Assembly: GCF_036588685.1 (NCBI RefSeq)
Contig: NC_086374.1
Span: 24,668,886-24,732,885, forward strand
Reading direction: 5' to 3'
Length of the DNA stretch: 64,000 nucleotides
Source of the DNA: Mytilus trossulus
Lineage: Eukaryota; Mollusca; Bivalvia; Mytilida; Mytilidae
In this document: piece after piece, positions 42,401 through 57,400 of the stretch
Layout of the letters: the number at the start of each line of letters is the position of its first letter
How positions within the stretch are numbered: the stretch's first letter is position 1
The notes under the pieces: generated by a model
Seen by the model: the letters and a program-made list of their open reading frames with translations, nothing else
Databases searched by the model: none
Told to the model about the DNA's origin: nothing
Program-made: the position numbers and the translations under genes

Positions 42401-45400
42401 CGTCTGAACTTTTGTATTGAATAACACTAGGAAGATGTTTTTTCCTGACAAAATAATCCCTGGAAAGTGAAAAAAAAAACGTAAATGTTGTATGCTTACT
42501 GGTCTCCTCAAATTCTTTTATTTAAATCAATTGAGTATGTTCCTGTTAAAGTAATATTTACAATAAAAACAATTTTTAAAAATCACTCAGAAAAATGTCT
42601 TCCAAATCCATCAAAACTTAAACTTCATCAATTGATGTAACTTTTTCCCGAAACATATCTTGATGTTGTTTTTGACGACGCTTTAATGTGTCCTTTCTCG
42701 CTCCCTCTCTTATTGAGTCTTTTTCAAACACCCAATCTTTTCCATGAGTATGAGGGACTATTATGTTATCATGATTGTGATTAGAAAGCATATCTTAACT
42801 TTATACCTGGTTCTTTTCCGCGTTATTTATGTTTTCCTCAACAATTAGAAAAAAATGTTTTCAAGGGATGTTTTATGTCAATAAATAAATAATAATTTGC
42901 AGGAGTACTAGAGGATGCTAAAGTACAAAAGTATTCAAATTCCTAAATAAAATATAATTTGCCTCGAATGGTCAAAAGGCCTATTGAGATCAACATACAG
43001 TCTTGATTGAATTTGTATATTTGACCTATTAGACAAAAGGCAAAGAATTTACAAAGGTTTAACAGATTAATTGCTGTTTCACAATATCTTTTAAATGTAT
43101 TGAATTAATTTTTTGGCATGTATTTTTTTCGTTTCGCACAATAACTTTTGTAGGCAAAGAAGAATAGAGAAGAATATTGGATTGGATTAAATGAATTGGA
43201 AAATCCAGGAAAATTGAAGTAGGAAAACGCAAAATAACAAAAATACTGAACTCCGTGGAAAATTCAATCGGAAAGACCCTAATCACACGGCAAAATCAAA
43301 TGACAAAACACATCAAACGAAGTGACAACAACTGTCATATTCCTGACTTGGTATTGGCATTTTCAAATGAAGAAACTGGTGAATTGAACCTGGTTTTTTT
43401 AACGTCAAACCTCTCACTTGTACGACAGTCTCATCAAATTCCTCTTCAAATATTTAGATTGAGCGGGTTCGAAAGTTATACAAAGGACCTTTAGTTGCCA
43501 CGTACAATTAATTTGTAAAGATGAACTTTATATCAAATAAGGACAACTGTAGTTTCCAGTGGTTCTAAAACTTGCAAATCAATTAAGGATAGACAAATTA
43601 GATAACAACCAAATGCGGACGGAATCCCAGGAACAACATAAAAGGTCTAATTATGAATCCTGTAACTAAAATCTGATCGTAAAAATCCCTCTATAAACGT
43701 TTTGTGCAATGTCATAAACATTGTAGAAGAATCCCTTTTGTAAATACTTAGAATAAACCGTACATAATGATGATGCATAAAAACAAAACAAAACAAAATA
43801 CTTTATGAGTGTCCCTTCAAAATATATCTCTGATGTAAGTTGCTAAAAATATAGTTCATTGTATATAGTGAGTTGGAGTATAATTATGTATCAATAACTA
43901 AATCATCTTCAAACGACAAATGACAAATCTTAAATATTTATGAATTATAACACCTTTACCTGCATAATAAAACATCGCTTCTAAGACCAATTGGAGATTT
44001 GATTTTTCTGCAAAATGTTACATATTAAAATTATCAAAATATGTACACGAAAAAAGTAGCTAGAAGAACGTATTGAAGCATGTTAAAAAGTCATTTCATT
44101 TATCAAAGATTGTGTAATTAAGATTACAACGCCAAAATCTGAACCAAGATAAAAAAAATAAAGGACAATATTGATATTGATAAAGTCAGTTGAGATTGAT
44201 ATAATTATTAATCTTTGAGTTTAAAAGCATTTTTGTCTACAATAAAATCAGATACTTAACTAGTTTGAATTATAACAAAAATAAATCGATTATATTAAAA
44301 TGATTATTAACGATTTAGATGTTTACAACTGCATCAAAAGGTAAAATATCAAAAATACCGAACTTTGAGGAAAATTCTATACAAAATATCTTTAAGGAAA
44401 TGGCAAAAATCGAAGCCTCAAACAAATCAAACGAAAGGATGACAACTGTGATATTCCTGACTTGGTACAGGAATTAAATGTTTTCTCAACAATTCCCGTA
44501 AAATATAAAAGACTCACTTCGATTTGCCAACTTCATCACTTGCATAAAATCAAAACATCATAAAATAGTAATTTAACCCGTTAATTTCATTAGTGAGCAA
44601 ATTAATGTTAAATCAATTTTCACCAGCCATATCAATAGGAAAATAAAATATAAACCACTGGTGGTGGACTGTTTATCCGCTGGCTATCATCAGCTCAGTA
44701 GTCAGTGCATACATACTAACACTATTTATGAATTCATGTCTAAAATTCCCCGTTCTTGAATTAATAAACTATTTAAAAACCAACTACATTGAGCAAATTT
44801 TATCTTTAATGGAAGCAGTTATGTTAAAGTTTCTTTTGATCATTTAGCTCTTAATATTCAAAATATGGTTTTGATTATTATTTTTAAAGTTGATGACAAG
44901 GTCGATCCAGAAAAGTGCTGGTGATGCAAGAAATTAATAAGATATATTTGATTGATTGATTAATTGATTACCTTGATGTTCAATTGTTTGAAAAACTGAC
45001 TAAACTCTTTAATTTTTTATTTTTATTTTAAAACATTCACTTTTTCAAAGCCAAGTTATTTTCGTGCACTTCTAGAATTATTTATCTACACTATAAATGC
45101 AGCAGACTCTTAGCATCTTTAACCGCGTTAATAGATTAATTGAAAAGATACATAATTATTTCAGTTATACCAAAATATTTAAGGCCACAGTTGTGAATTG
45201 TTGTTAAAAACTCGTAATATTATTTTGAATATACGCAACTATTATAGAAATACCACCGAGACAAAATTAATTATATTTTCATATGTTTTATAACGCCGGA
45301 ATGAGAACGTATGCTGAACATGCGAGAAACATATAACAAAAGTTATCTAAAAAAAATCAAATGAAAAACATATACTGCAATGTATTATTGTGTATGTTTG

Positions 45401-48400
45401 GAAATGGTGTATTTGTATTATTGTACTTGTTAATGATCACATAATTTTGTTTACTAATTTTTAGATGGATAAACAATGATGCAGTAGATTTTATTAATTG
45501 GGATCAAAATGAACCAAATGATCAGTATGGGGCAGAAAGATGTACTGCAATGAAAGCAATTAATGGTAAGTTCAAACATAAAAAAAATCAACAAATGTGA
45601 TAAAAGACTATTTAGACAACATGTTTGAACACAATAAAGCACAAGCTCCTCGAAAACACAGGTTTTTATTAAACTAAAAGCGTATTTGCCATCTGATTTC
45701 AATAAAAAAAAAAAAGAAACAATGAACATGCTTTGTATAAGTTTAAAGACATCGGTAAATGGGAGACGGGAGATGAAAAGGAATCTTCCGACTCATAAAT
45801 CGTAATGCAAACTGACTACGCCGCCATTACAAATAACAATCATGAACGAAACAGAAGACAAACAATAGTACACAAAACTCAAAATAGAATAGTAAAGCCT
45901 GAGCAACACAAATCCCCCCGAAAACATGGCAGAATAAAGCCGATAAATTGCAGAAGAGCAAAGACGAATAACTACACATTTCGTATGCTATATTCTTTTT
46001 CTCTCCTATATTGATGACAGTTTTATAATATAAATAAAATTTGGTCAATTTGCATTGTGTTCCTGCTGATCGACAATAGGTTAAAATATATTAGATCAGA
46101 TTCACTACCATATAAAAAACCAGATAGTTATTAAAGTCATATGAAACCTCAAATTAAAAAAAAAATAGCATAACAAAATGGATAGTTTTCATTCTTAAAC
46201 TTATGTACACATACTTTTTTCTGAAAATTATTTAATTTATTGACATTTAGAAAAAGTTTACTTTTTTTTAATTGCCTGCTTCCAGGAAGCAATTCGCCTA
46301 CATATTTTTCGTCTGCAAATTGACCTTAGCGTTAACCGTCTCGTTAAAACCCGGTGGTCACAATACACATTTATATGTCACTGCAATAAACTAGTTTCTG
46401 ATTGTACATGTTAAACACGTGCTCAATATCCTTGCTATTTGTTGATTGTCTACTATGAGGTGACAATCGATAAACTAAGGAGTCAAAACACGACATTTAA
46501 TGAGCTGACATATTTGTTGAATCATAACAGACAGAGAGAGAGAAAAAAATGACGAATATACGAAATGTGTGCATAAAAAGTAATAAAAATCGTTCTTAAA
46601 AGTCTTAGTTATTGATATATATATGCATTGATTCAAGAATTGAATAAACATTATTTTTCATCAGTCACTCGTTTGATATGACTTTAACACACATTTTAAA
46701 ACAAATATGTATTAAACCATTATTATTTTTTAAACATGAAATTATTCAAAAAACCTTCATTATTGTAACTTTTAATCATAGTTTTAGTATATTATTTAAG
46801 GCAACTGGATGGATGACAATTGCAATATGAAAATGGGATTCATTTGTAAGAAAAGAGTCGGAGAAGGACCACCAACGACTACATCTCCACCTGCTCTCCC
46901 AGGAGGATGTCGTGATTCGTTTGTTCCCTCTCCATTTAGTACGTTTAAGTATTATTAAAGTGCTGTACTTTTGTAATAGCTAAACTGTAAAGGAAAAAGT
47001 AGGAGTTGACTTTATCAGAAAAAAACTACCCATCAGCTTTTATGAAACAACGGTAAAAATCCAACCGCGACTATTTAGTTCGATATCAACAAAATATTTA
47101 ATAATGCAGAGTAAAATCGTTTTTTTTTTCAAAAGGATTCGAGTTTATGTCTAGTTTGACAACTTCATGGAAATATTCACATTCTTTCTTTCTAGGTCTA
47201 CATTTATTACCTTTTTTACAATTAACTTATTAAAGAAAAAAAAAAACCTATTATGCAAACAGGTACACTATAAGTTTTCACATCATATTTAGACAATAGC
47301 GCTTAATGTTAAATAAAAAACGGCAAAACTTGTGTAAAACTAACATTATATCTTTGTCTCAAATATGGTGTCACATGAGATGAAGCTTGTATTGAGCAGA
47401 AGCGGTTTCAGCAAGAACACAGATCACATAAACATATATGTTAATTATTCATTGAGTCGTACTAATAAAATGAAGAAATGACAAGTATAATCGTCATCTT
47501 AGTATACTATTGGTTTGATTATTTATCTAATTGTACAATTTCTCAGTCAATTACACATTCACAAAGGTGTTATGGTCTTTTCAATACAGATGCTATATTA
47601 TTTTTTTTTTCGTCTAAATTTTCAATATATTAACTGTTTCAGAGAAACAATAGTCAGTATTAAGTTTTTTCATCGCAACTAGATCAATTATATAAATTCG
47701 TCACTTGAAGTGTGTTGTTTGTCGTTGGTCTTTCGATAAATTTGACCAAAATCTTCTCCTCTGGAACTACTTGGCCAAGTAAACTTGGCTTCTACAAATA
47801 TCATGAAGGTATTTAAGGTTACATAATGTGCAAGCCGACACCGCCTGCCAACACGTTAAAGCGTTCTTTTGAAAACACGAAATGAAAATAAACTGAAATT
47901 TTCTGGATCCCTACAAAAGAAATATATGCAATTGATTTTTTTTTATAGACTTGGCAGATGGTCAAGAAACTGCTTCTCCACAAATAATGTTTTTGATACC
48001 AAAATAAGGTTTTGTAGTGCAAAAACTATTCTCACATTATAAGTTATATGGTTCGCTACTGACCCCATACGGATCCATAGAGGGTTGGTAAAATCCATAG
48101 GGGTTGAAGCCTATGAATTTTATTCACCCTCTATGGATCCGTAGAGGTCAGTAGTTAACCGTATACCAAATTTATCGGACGATGGACTTTTTCTGCGGCA
48201 TTTTGTTGAAAAATAAACAATGAAACACAACAACATTAAAAGATGAAGTCGCCATTAACGCGTCATGAACCCCATATGAAATTAACTAATCCCATACGGT
48301 CTCATAGGGGGTCACCACGTGACGGCGTTTAACCAATCACAACGTGAAAATTCATCTGTGGTCCGATAAAACGTATTATAAAACTTATGTTTGTTAGAAA

Positions 48401-51400
48401 ATCAAAAGACACCTACTTATAACTTTTAACTGCGAACTTCATGGAATCTTTCAATATAATATTACTTCAATGTATAAATATGTTACAGGTAATAAATGTT
48501 TTTATCTCAGTAATTCTACAGCATTAATGACATGGAACCAGTCATTAAAATTCTGCCAGACACACTTCCAAAGGCCCTATGACATGGCATCAATTAGCGA
48601 TGAGATGGAACAAGGTAAGTAAGATACATCAATTCTTTTATCATCAAAAAATCCATTTTACTGTATAAATAACGGGAAATGGTATTATATCTATAAACAT
48701 GATAATGGACATATAACTGAACTAGTAAATAATTTGAATAGAAATATGCTACTCCTTTTAACCCTTCCCCAAACTAACAAAATATCTTGTAAGTTTTTTC
48801 ATATCAAGTTTCTATTTCATTAAAATCTATTTGACCTAGCATTTAAATAATTATCTCAACAAGATAGAACGGCAAAATATTCTAGTAGTCATTGCAATTT
48901 CAAGTATATGCTTTATAATATTTATTTCATTTTATTATGTTTTAACAAAAAGTTTTGTATTCCACTCATCATTTATTGAAGTTATTTTTTTTTAAGCTTT
49001 TCTAACATCGTTGGTACAAGGTCTGAAAAGTAATGTTTGGATTGGTCTCAATGACCTGCGATTCTCCCGACAGTTTGTTTGGCAGGATAACTCCCAGTTT
49101 AAGTATAATAATTGGGCTGAAAGAGAACCAAACGGACGAAATCGAATAGTGAAAGGAATTGGGTTCGTTAATCAGGTAACAGATAAATTGTTTCAACTTT
49201 TGTGACAAATTATTCCTCGCTATCATCATTAAAAGTTTATTCCGTTTCATAAAGTCCAGTAAAATGACATCAATTTGAAACTATTTTGAAATCATTTATA
49301 ATTATGATATATATATATATGTTTTATACAAACAAACCAAAGTTATTGCCATTTGCCGTGCCAAACCACATCGTTTAAAGCGTACTTAATTGACTGGATT
49401 ATTTACAATTCGTAGGCTGTTGTCTGTTAGATAAATTGTCTGTTAGATAAATTTCATTTTTGGCAATCTTGCAATATCTTGTATATGATTATTTTTAGTA
49501 TGATTTACTGGTCTATTATAGCGACGATATACTGTGTTTTTGGGTTTCAGAGTTGTTATCGAGGTTTTTTTTTATAATCGGAACTTATCAAATGAACGTT
49601 CCCTAAAAAATCAACACTGAAAACGGATATTTTGAGAAAACATAGAAATGGCTGTTCTTACATTGTGGGTTGCCATTGGAGAAAATGGTACAACGACTCA
49701 TTGTAGAATATTTCAAATAAGAATCTCACTTTGGTATAAACCTCCCATGTATAATTTCTGCGTTTGATTTTTTTAAACAGTTTTGGCTTATTACTAGCGA
49801 TACTTACCTCAATTAGATAATACTTTAGTAAATTTAGGCAAAGTTAGTGAAAATTCTATTGAATTATCTCGACTCTTGAGTTCACGCGATACCGACTACT
49901 CCAAACTAAGAAATGTTTGCGTGCATGGACAAATGGAATTTCTGAAGAACGGCAAAATGATTTAGTAGTCATTGCAATTTCAAGTATATGCTTCATACAC
50001 AGAATGTTATCTAAGTTTAAAGTGTGAGTTTATTACAACAACTTTTACAGTAAGAAACACATCTCATAATTTCTGAATGTATATTATTACCACTACCGCG
50101 TGTGTCTGCTTTTGAGACGGGTGTTGTATATATATAAGTAGACGCCTTTTCATTGGTCGCATGTTGTCTCGATGTATTTGGAGTTCATATTTTGATTTAA
50201 TTCCATGTTCTTAAATGAGTTTTTACATTTTAACATCGATAAACTACTATAATCTTTGATAATACGGAGTGAGATTATTGATTGGATATTTATCGACACC
50301 TGAGTCACGACAATTTCCTGTAAAATGGAAGCATGTCCCGCTATGCTGTCATCACTTATCATTTAACCCTGTGTTCGAAGATGGTAGTTGAAAAATAAGT
50401 ATTATAAAATTTTGGAAAGTCTTTCAAAAATAAGTTTCATAATAGATTTTCTGGTAATTTATAAACCATAACAGATAAGATAAGTTTTTAAATTATTACT
50501 ACCACTGGATAATTGGTCCTTACACATGCATATCTTTCATTATCTAACATAAGAAACAATTCGTTTTGACACAAGTTACTGTAGATTAACCCACATTGAA
50601 ATTAATTGTAGGAAAAATGTGTAGAAATGTACACACAGGGTTATTTAGCAGGATCCTGGAATGATCAAAATTGTGATTTACAACGGTACACTATTTGTGA
50701 AGGGAAGAAAGGTAAAACCTTAATGGTAAACGTCATGTCATAACATCAACATGGTTAGAATTATTTTTATTAAAGGCAAACGGGAACAGAGAACATGATT
50801 ATGACTAATAATATACTAGTATCAGGTGCCACCATGTTATCTACTCTAAAAAATTCAAACAGGATTAATATTAGGTACTCTAAGAAAGTAATTGGTTTGT
50901 TTTTCATTTTCTATTTTTATCATATCTAGCCTGCTGTTAGGCTACTGGAGCATGTGGTGTATGTTCCAAATTGGACTAAGCCTCAATGAAATTATTTAAC
51001 ATTCATTTTTTTTTTATAAAACGTTGGACACAAACCCAGTTTAAAACTGACCACATGTGTGCCTTAACAGAGCAAAAGACGATCGTTTTTGTTTGTTTCT
51101 ACACGATAACTAGAACTGACTGCATCTATTACAAATAACATGAAAATCCTCTTTTATGATTAGCTTCTTCTAAGAGTTTAACAAATAACTAGTTATTCGA
51201 CATTTTATCTTAGTACCTGGATTACCTGACACTGGTACACCAAAAGGAAGCTGTAGTAAACCGGAGTATACTTTTCGTGGAACTAGTTGCTACAAATTCA
51301 TTGGATCACCAGCAGCTAATTGGCAAGATGCAGAAACAAAATGTCAAGCTGATGGTGCTGTTCTGGTAACAATAAATGATCTATATGAAAATGCCTTCGT

Positions 51401-54400
51401 AGAAGCCAATATGGGACCTAATGTAGACTACTGGATTGGTTTTAAATATAACAGGGTAATTGACTTCAAATCATGAATAAAACTAGAGAAACCATAAAGC
51501 ATACACATTCAACAATTAAAATTTAGAATGGAAATGGGGAATGTGTCAAAAAGACAACAACCCGACCATAGAAAAAAACAACAGCAGAAGGTCACCAACA
51601 GGTCTTCAATCTAGCGAGAAAATCCCGCACCCGGAGGCGTCCTTCAGCTGGCCCCTATACAAATATATACTAGTTCAGTGATACTGAACGCCATACTAAT
51701 TTCCAAATTGTACACAAGCAACTAAAATAAAAATTGTACAAGACTAACAAAGGCTAGAGTCTTCTGACATGGGACAGGTGCAAAAATGCGGCGGGGTTAA
51801 ACATGTTTGTGAGATCTCAACCCTCCCCCTAAACCTCTAGCGACAGTAAAATGTAAAATTCAGTTCAGGAGAAGTCCGAGTCTGATGTCAGAAGATGTAA
51901 CCAAAAAAAAATAAACAAAATGACACTAATACATAAATAACAACAGACTACTAGCAGTTAACTGACATGCCAGCTCCAGACTTCAGTTTAACTGACTGAA
52001 AGATTATGATTTCATCATATGAACAATCCTTCCCGTTAGGGGTTTAATATCATACCATCATAACATATATGAGAAGAGCATAACCCGTGCCATGCCAACA
52101 ACTGTTTTTTGAATAAATGAGTTTAGTTCCGATGCAAAGACCATATAAGTGAATCAATATTAACCCCAAAATATGCAATCTTTAATGACCTGACAACAGT
52201 ATCGTAACTATATCCCTTCTTAATAAGTTTATTCAAAGGTATGTTAGTTTCTGAGGTGAATATTGACACCTTTGTGCTTTATAAAGAATATTTCCATAAA
52301 AAATGGATGTGAAATACCTGAACGTATAAGAAGTATGCATATTGAGCTATATTTACAAATTATGTTCTTATACTTATGATAAAATTTAGTAAATATTTTG
52401 ACTAGTTTGTGATATCGAAAACCCTGGTGTAATAATTTTTCAATAATACATAAATTTCTCTCGTTAAAATCTAAAATATTGTTACATACACGAGCGAATC
52501 GTACACGTTGAGATATATAAACACCGTAAGATGGTGACAAGGGAACGTCACCATCTAAAAATGGATAATTAACGATAGGAAATGAAAAATCATCTCTTTT
52601 ATCATAAATTTTAGTATTCAGCTTTCCGTTAGTGATATAGATATCAAGATCGAAAGGTCAGTGGTCATTGCTAGTTTTAGCTTTATTTAAAGTAAGTTCA
52701 ACAGGATCAATTTCTTTAGTATACATACTGAAGTCGTCATTATTGAGAGCCAAAATATCATTCAAATATCTAAAAGTATTATTAAATTTGTTTATCAGAG
52801 GTTGTTTCGATAGGTCTTTGCTTATTTTTGTCATCATTGTAACTCATAGCAATACGAAAATAAGTCCGCAATAAGTGGTGCACAGTTAGTTCCCATAATA
52901 ATTCCGATAACCTGACGATAAACGAAATCCCCAAAGCGATAAAAATGTTATCTAGTAAAAATGCAAGGGCATATATAGTATCAAAGCATGTCCAATTGAC
53001 ATAGTTTTTTTGTTTATTGCTACTAAAACATGACCTAAAAGAGTTTGAATATATATATATTCACATTCTGACTTTTTAAATGCCCATTTAATTAGGTGTG
53101 TGAATTTTTTCTTAATGAGAATGTGAAGCAATGTAGTATACAGGGTAGAAAAATCAAAACTTTGAACAGATTCAAAATCACCAATATAAGCATGCAATGT
53201 ATCAAGTACTTCCAACGAGTTCTTGATACTCCAAAAGTAATTAATTCATCTTCATTACTGAATTAAAAAAAGAGTCCAAAGTTTTTTTGTCAGTTTTTTC
53301 CCCGTTTTATCCATTTCATACAGTAAGTATGGAGTAAGTCATGGATGATATAACGACACTCGTTCCAATTAATAATTGACGGGGGACGATATTTAGGTCC
53401 TTTACTGAGGAATAATTTTAACTCCCGGTCTTGAACGATGCGAAGATCTCCTGTTATAACATGGGAAATGAGTCCATAAATATATTCGGAACTACTACAA
53501 TTAGATGAAGTAGGTGTATTTTCACTGATATTAACATCTTTGCACAATTGACTATAATTAAACACGAATTTCAGGGTAGATTTCTTGTAAATATAACAAA
53601 TAAGAGGTAGCTCAGTATTGTCAAAATATCCAGGAATTTGTTCTTTAACAGAATGGTCGTTAAATATACCGGCAATATTTACAAAATCAAAACCTTTATT
53701 GACATACTTTATTTCAATAGAATGTTTTTTATGATCTTCAGGGCGATCAATTTTGGGAAATAGTTTAGAATAACAATATGCCATAATAATTTGAACAATT
53801 TCATAATTAGGGCTGCTATATGAAATTGTGTTGAAATCCTTCAAAATTTTATTTAACCGGTAACGAACAGTTTTGTTAACAGATACTGCTGCCGTTGTTT
53901 TTTGAAATTGGTATGATTGGTCCGAAATTTTCTTTGATTGCGATTTGCTCTACGACCGTGAGAACGGTTTTTACGAACAGTTTTAGAAACTATATCCAAA
54001 ATGTTAACGGAATCTGTTCTAGATATATTACCAACTCCCATGATATTATCATTAAGACCGAGAGGGTAGACTGTCTGTAATTTTTTAATCCAATGTAATT
54101 CAATTATTTTCCGTGGTCGTACAACCTTTTAATGAGATTCACCAGGCTATCTATTTACTACTTCTAAAGGTTGAACTGCTAAATATTTAATAGGATGATT
54201 GTGCTCCTTAAGGTGTTGATACATGATACTTTTGAATTTATTGGGTCTTTTAAAACGATACATATGTTCTTGAGTGCGTTTAGATAAATATCGTCCAGTT
54301 TCACCTTAATGAATGTAATGGATGGAAATAAACGAAGCATTATACGCTCGTTATGAACTAGGATGGTGTTTTTAACAGGTTCAACTATTTAAACAGTCAA

Positions 54401-57400
54401 AAGAACAGACATACGTATACTATCTGATGGTCACCTTCCTATATAGGAGAACATGTGGACTAAATATTATTAAGAGACCAAATTACAAAATACAAGTGAT
54501 ACATAAAAAAATAATGTTTCTTAGGAATGTCTATTATGTTTAATTGATATATTAAAATTATACATCATTTCTAGGATACAACAAGTTTTGCTTGGCAGCG
54601 TAATTGGCCTGTAAAATTTACAAATTGGGCTTTTGGGGAACCTAGTAATGGACCATTAGATTTGTGTGTCAAATCCATGAATGGACAATGGGACAGTACT
54701 GGTTGCACTCGTTCGATGGGATATGTTTGTGAAATTAATTCAGGTTTGTGAGAGTCTTAACGGAATAATTGAAAAAAAAATCAAATTTTCTTCTTGATAA
54801 AATGCGTGTACCAAGTCAGGAAAATGACAGTTGTTGTACATTTTTTGATGTGTTTGAGCTTTTGATTTTGCAATAGTTTAGAAACTTTCCGTTTTGAATT
54901 TTCCTTGCAGTTCAGTATTTTTGTATTTTAGTCTTTAATGAAAATACATTTAACTTGTTGACATTTCTACGAAAAACAAAAACAATATATAACAGAACAA
55001 TGGATATATTTTATTCATGAATCCTTTGGGTTCAATTGCTTTTGAATTTTATACTTTTAAGATATTGATTTGCTTTCTTGGTAGATGGAAAAATGTAATC
55101 AGTATTTCGTATCCTTTTGATTTATACAAGATTAATAAACTAAAGATCTACACAGTATTTTGGTACAACAAGAGGTACAGTGTAAATACAGCTTTACAGA
55201 TGTACAGTTCATATACAGCTTTACAGCCCTAAAGTTTATTTGCAGCTTTACGGATGTACATTTCATATGCATCTTTAGAACTGTAAATCAAGATTACTTG
55301 TACTTAAGTAGCGGTGACGTTTTATTCATATAAACTGCATTGAATTCGTGTTTATAAATATATTTATTATCATCAATACCATGGAATAAATACTTATCTT
55401 TGGGTGTTTTATTTGAAAACTAATTCGGTGAATTTTCTATATGCATTGTATCTGTCCGACAAGGATTTGAAAAGTGAGAGATAAAGCAGAAAAGAACTTA
55501 ATTTGAAGAAACTTTTGTATTGTATGTATCGTTTATCTATGATGAGTTTATTGTTTTACTTTGAGGATCAAATTGGAATATATGATGTATCTAAAACATT
55601 CCAATTTCTATTAAAATCCCCACCTCGAGTATTATCCTGGTAGAGTAATCATCTAAAGTGCTGAAGGTCGTTTGTTCTACTAATCCAATAACTGAAAACT
55701 TGTGTATGCCCCTATGTGCTTAGCAAACGAAACATTATAATAAGAGCAAATACTTCGGCTTGGATAATGTCTCCAGATAAATATTAAATTTCTGTCTTTG
55801 GAGTGCTACATTAATAACTAGCATGGTATTAACAAACCGATTTAGAATGTCCGTTAAGTAAAAAGCAGCATTCATATTCATTTCAAATTTTCATTTTTTC
55901 GTCATAATATTCCTGTATATTTTGCAGCAGGATAACAAACTCTAACTAATCCGTCCATAATTTTGTAACATAATAAGAACTAACCAAAATATCCTTTTTT
56001 GGTAAAATGCGCAAGATAGCAAGACCAATATGATAATGCTCTGTTAGGCTTAGTTTCTCTTGACAGACAATTTAATGAATTTGTATCATTTATTTTATCA
56101 GCTCCTCTTCCACCTGTAACAAGTGCACCAAATGGACATTGTAAAAACCCAGACGAAACTATTTACAATAACTTCTGTTATTACTTCAGTCCACTTACAT
56201 ACATGGATTGGCCGTCTGCAGGTTATACTTGTACAAAGCGTGGGATGGATCTTGTTAGTATAACGAGTGCTATTGAACTGGATTATGTATTTACTACTTC
56301 GCTTAATGCAAGGAGTAGAAACGGAAAACACATAGCTCAGAATATATGGATTGGACTGAATAAAGGATTGCAAAGTAAGAATTAATTTAGTCATATTGAA
56401 ATAACATTAATTTAGACATTTAAAACAAACATGTTGTTGATCATTTGGGTTTCCGATACTTTATCTCTAGTCCCCCTGACTAGAAATGAATTTTGGAAAA
56501 AAAATATATTATAATACGCCAACTGTTACTCAACATGTCAGTCAACACTACAGTATGAAAGCACAATGTTTTCTTAAGACCATTTAAGCTTAATAAATTC
56601 GTCGTCTTGATGGAGGTACCATTATTTTATTAACAGGTAGTTTCCAATGGACCGACAACACCCCCTACAGTTACAATAACTGGAATGTCGGAGAACCATC
56701 AGATCCTATCAATTCAACAACTGAGGAATGTGTAGAAATGTACAGAGATAGCGCAAAGTGGAACGACGTTAATTGTTTTAAGAAAAATGCCTTTGTATGC
56801 AAAGGCAGAGCGGGTAAAATATAAAAATCCATCAGTTTATGTGACCATTCTTCGAAATATCACACATACTTTACTCTAAAAAAGAAATTAATAAAGAATT
56901 ATAATGGTTTCTCTCCGTCAGGTTTCTGCTTTTATTAATCTCTTTTGTTTTCAATTTAAAAAAGAATACTAGGAATTTGTAAAAGTCTTAAATGAGTCAA
57001 AATAATGCATATTATGATATATTGAATTGGTTATTGTTTTGATGCCCCACCTACGATAGTAGAGGGGCATTATGTTTTCTGGTCTGTGCCTCCGTTCGTC
57101 TGTGCCTCCGTTCGTCTGTGCGTCCGTACGTCCGTTCGTCTGTGCGTCTGTTCGCTTCAGGTTAAAGTTTTTGGTCAAGGTAGTTTTTGAAGAAGCTGAA
57201 GTCCAATCAACTTGAAACTGAGTACACATGTTCCCAATGATATGATCTTTCTAATTGTAATGCCAAATTATAGTTTTGACCCAAATTTCATGGTCCACTG
57301 AACATAGAACATGATAGTGCGAAGTTCAGGTTAAAGTTTTTGGTCAAGGTAGTTTTTGATGAAGTTAAAGTTACATCAACTTGAAACTTAGTACACATGT

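Noticed and set aside
45454..46048. Hydrophobic minus-strand frames overlapping exon 32
   Set aside because: They are antisense shadows of AT-rich exon and intron sequence; no start context, splice logic or family pattern.
53290..53844. 184-aa minus-strand frame as a host gene
   Set aside because: It is the connector region of the degenerate Naiad-type element; flanking frames continue the same element.
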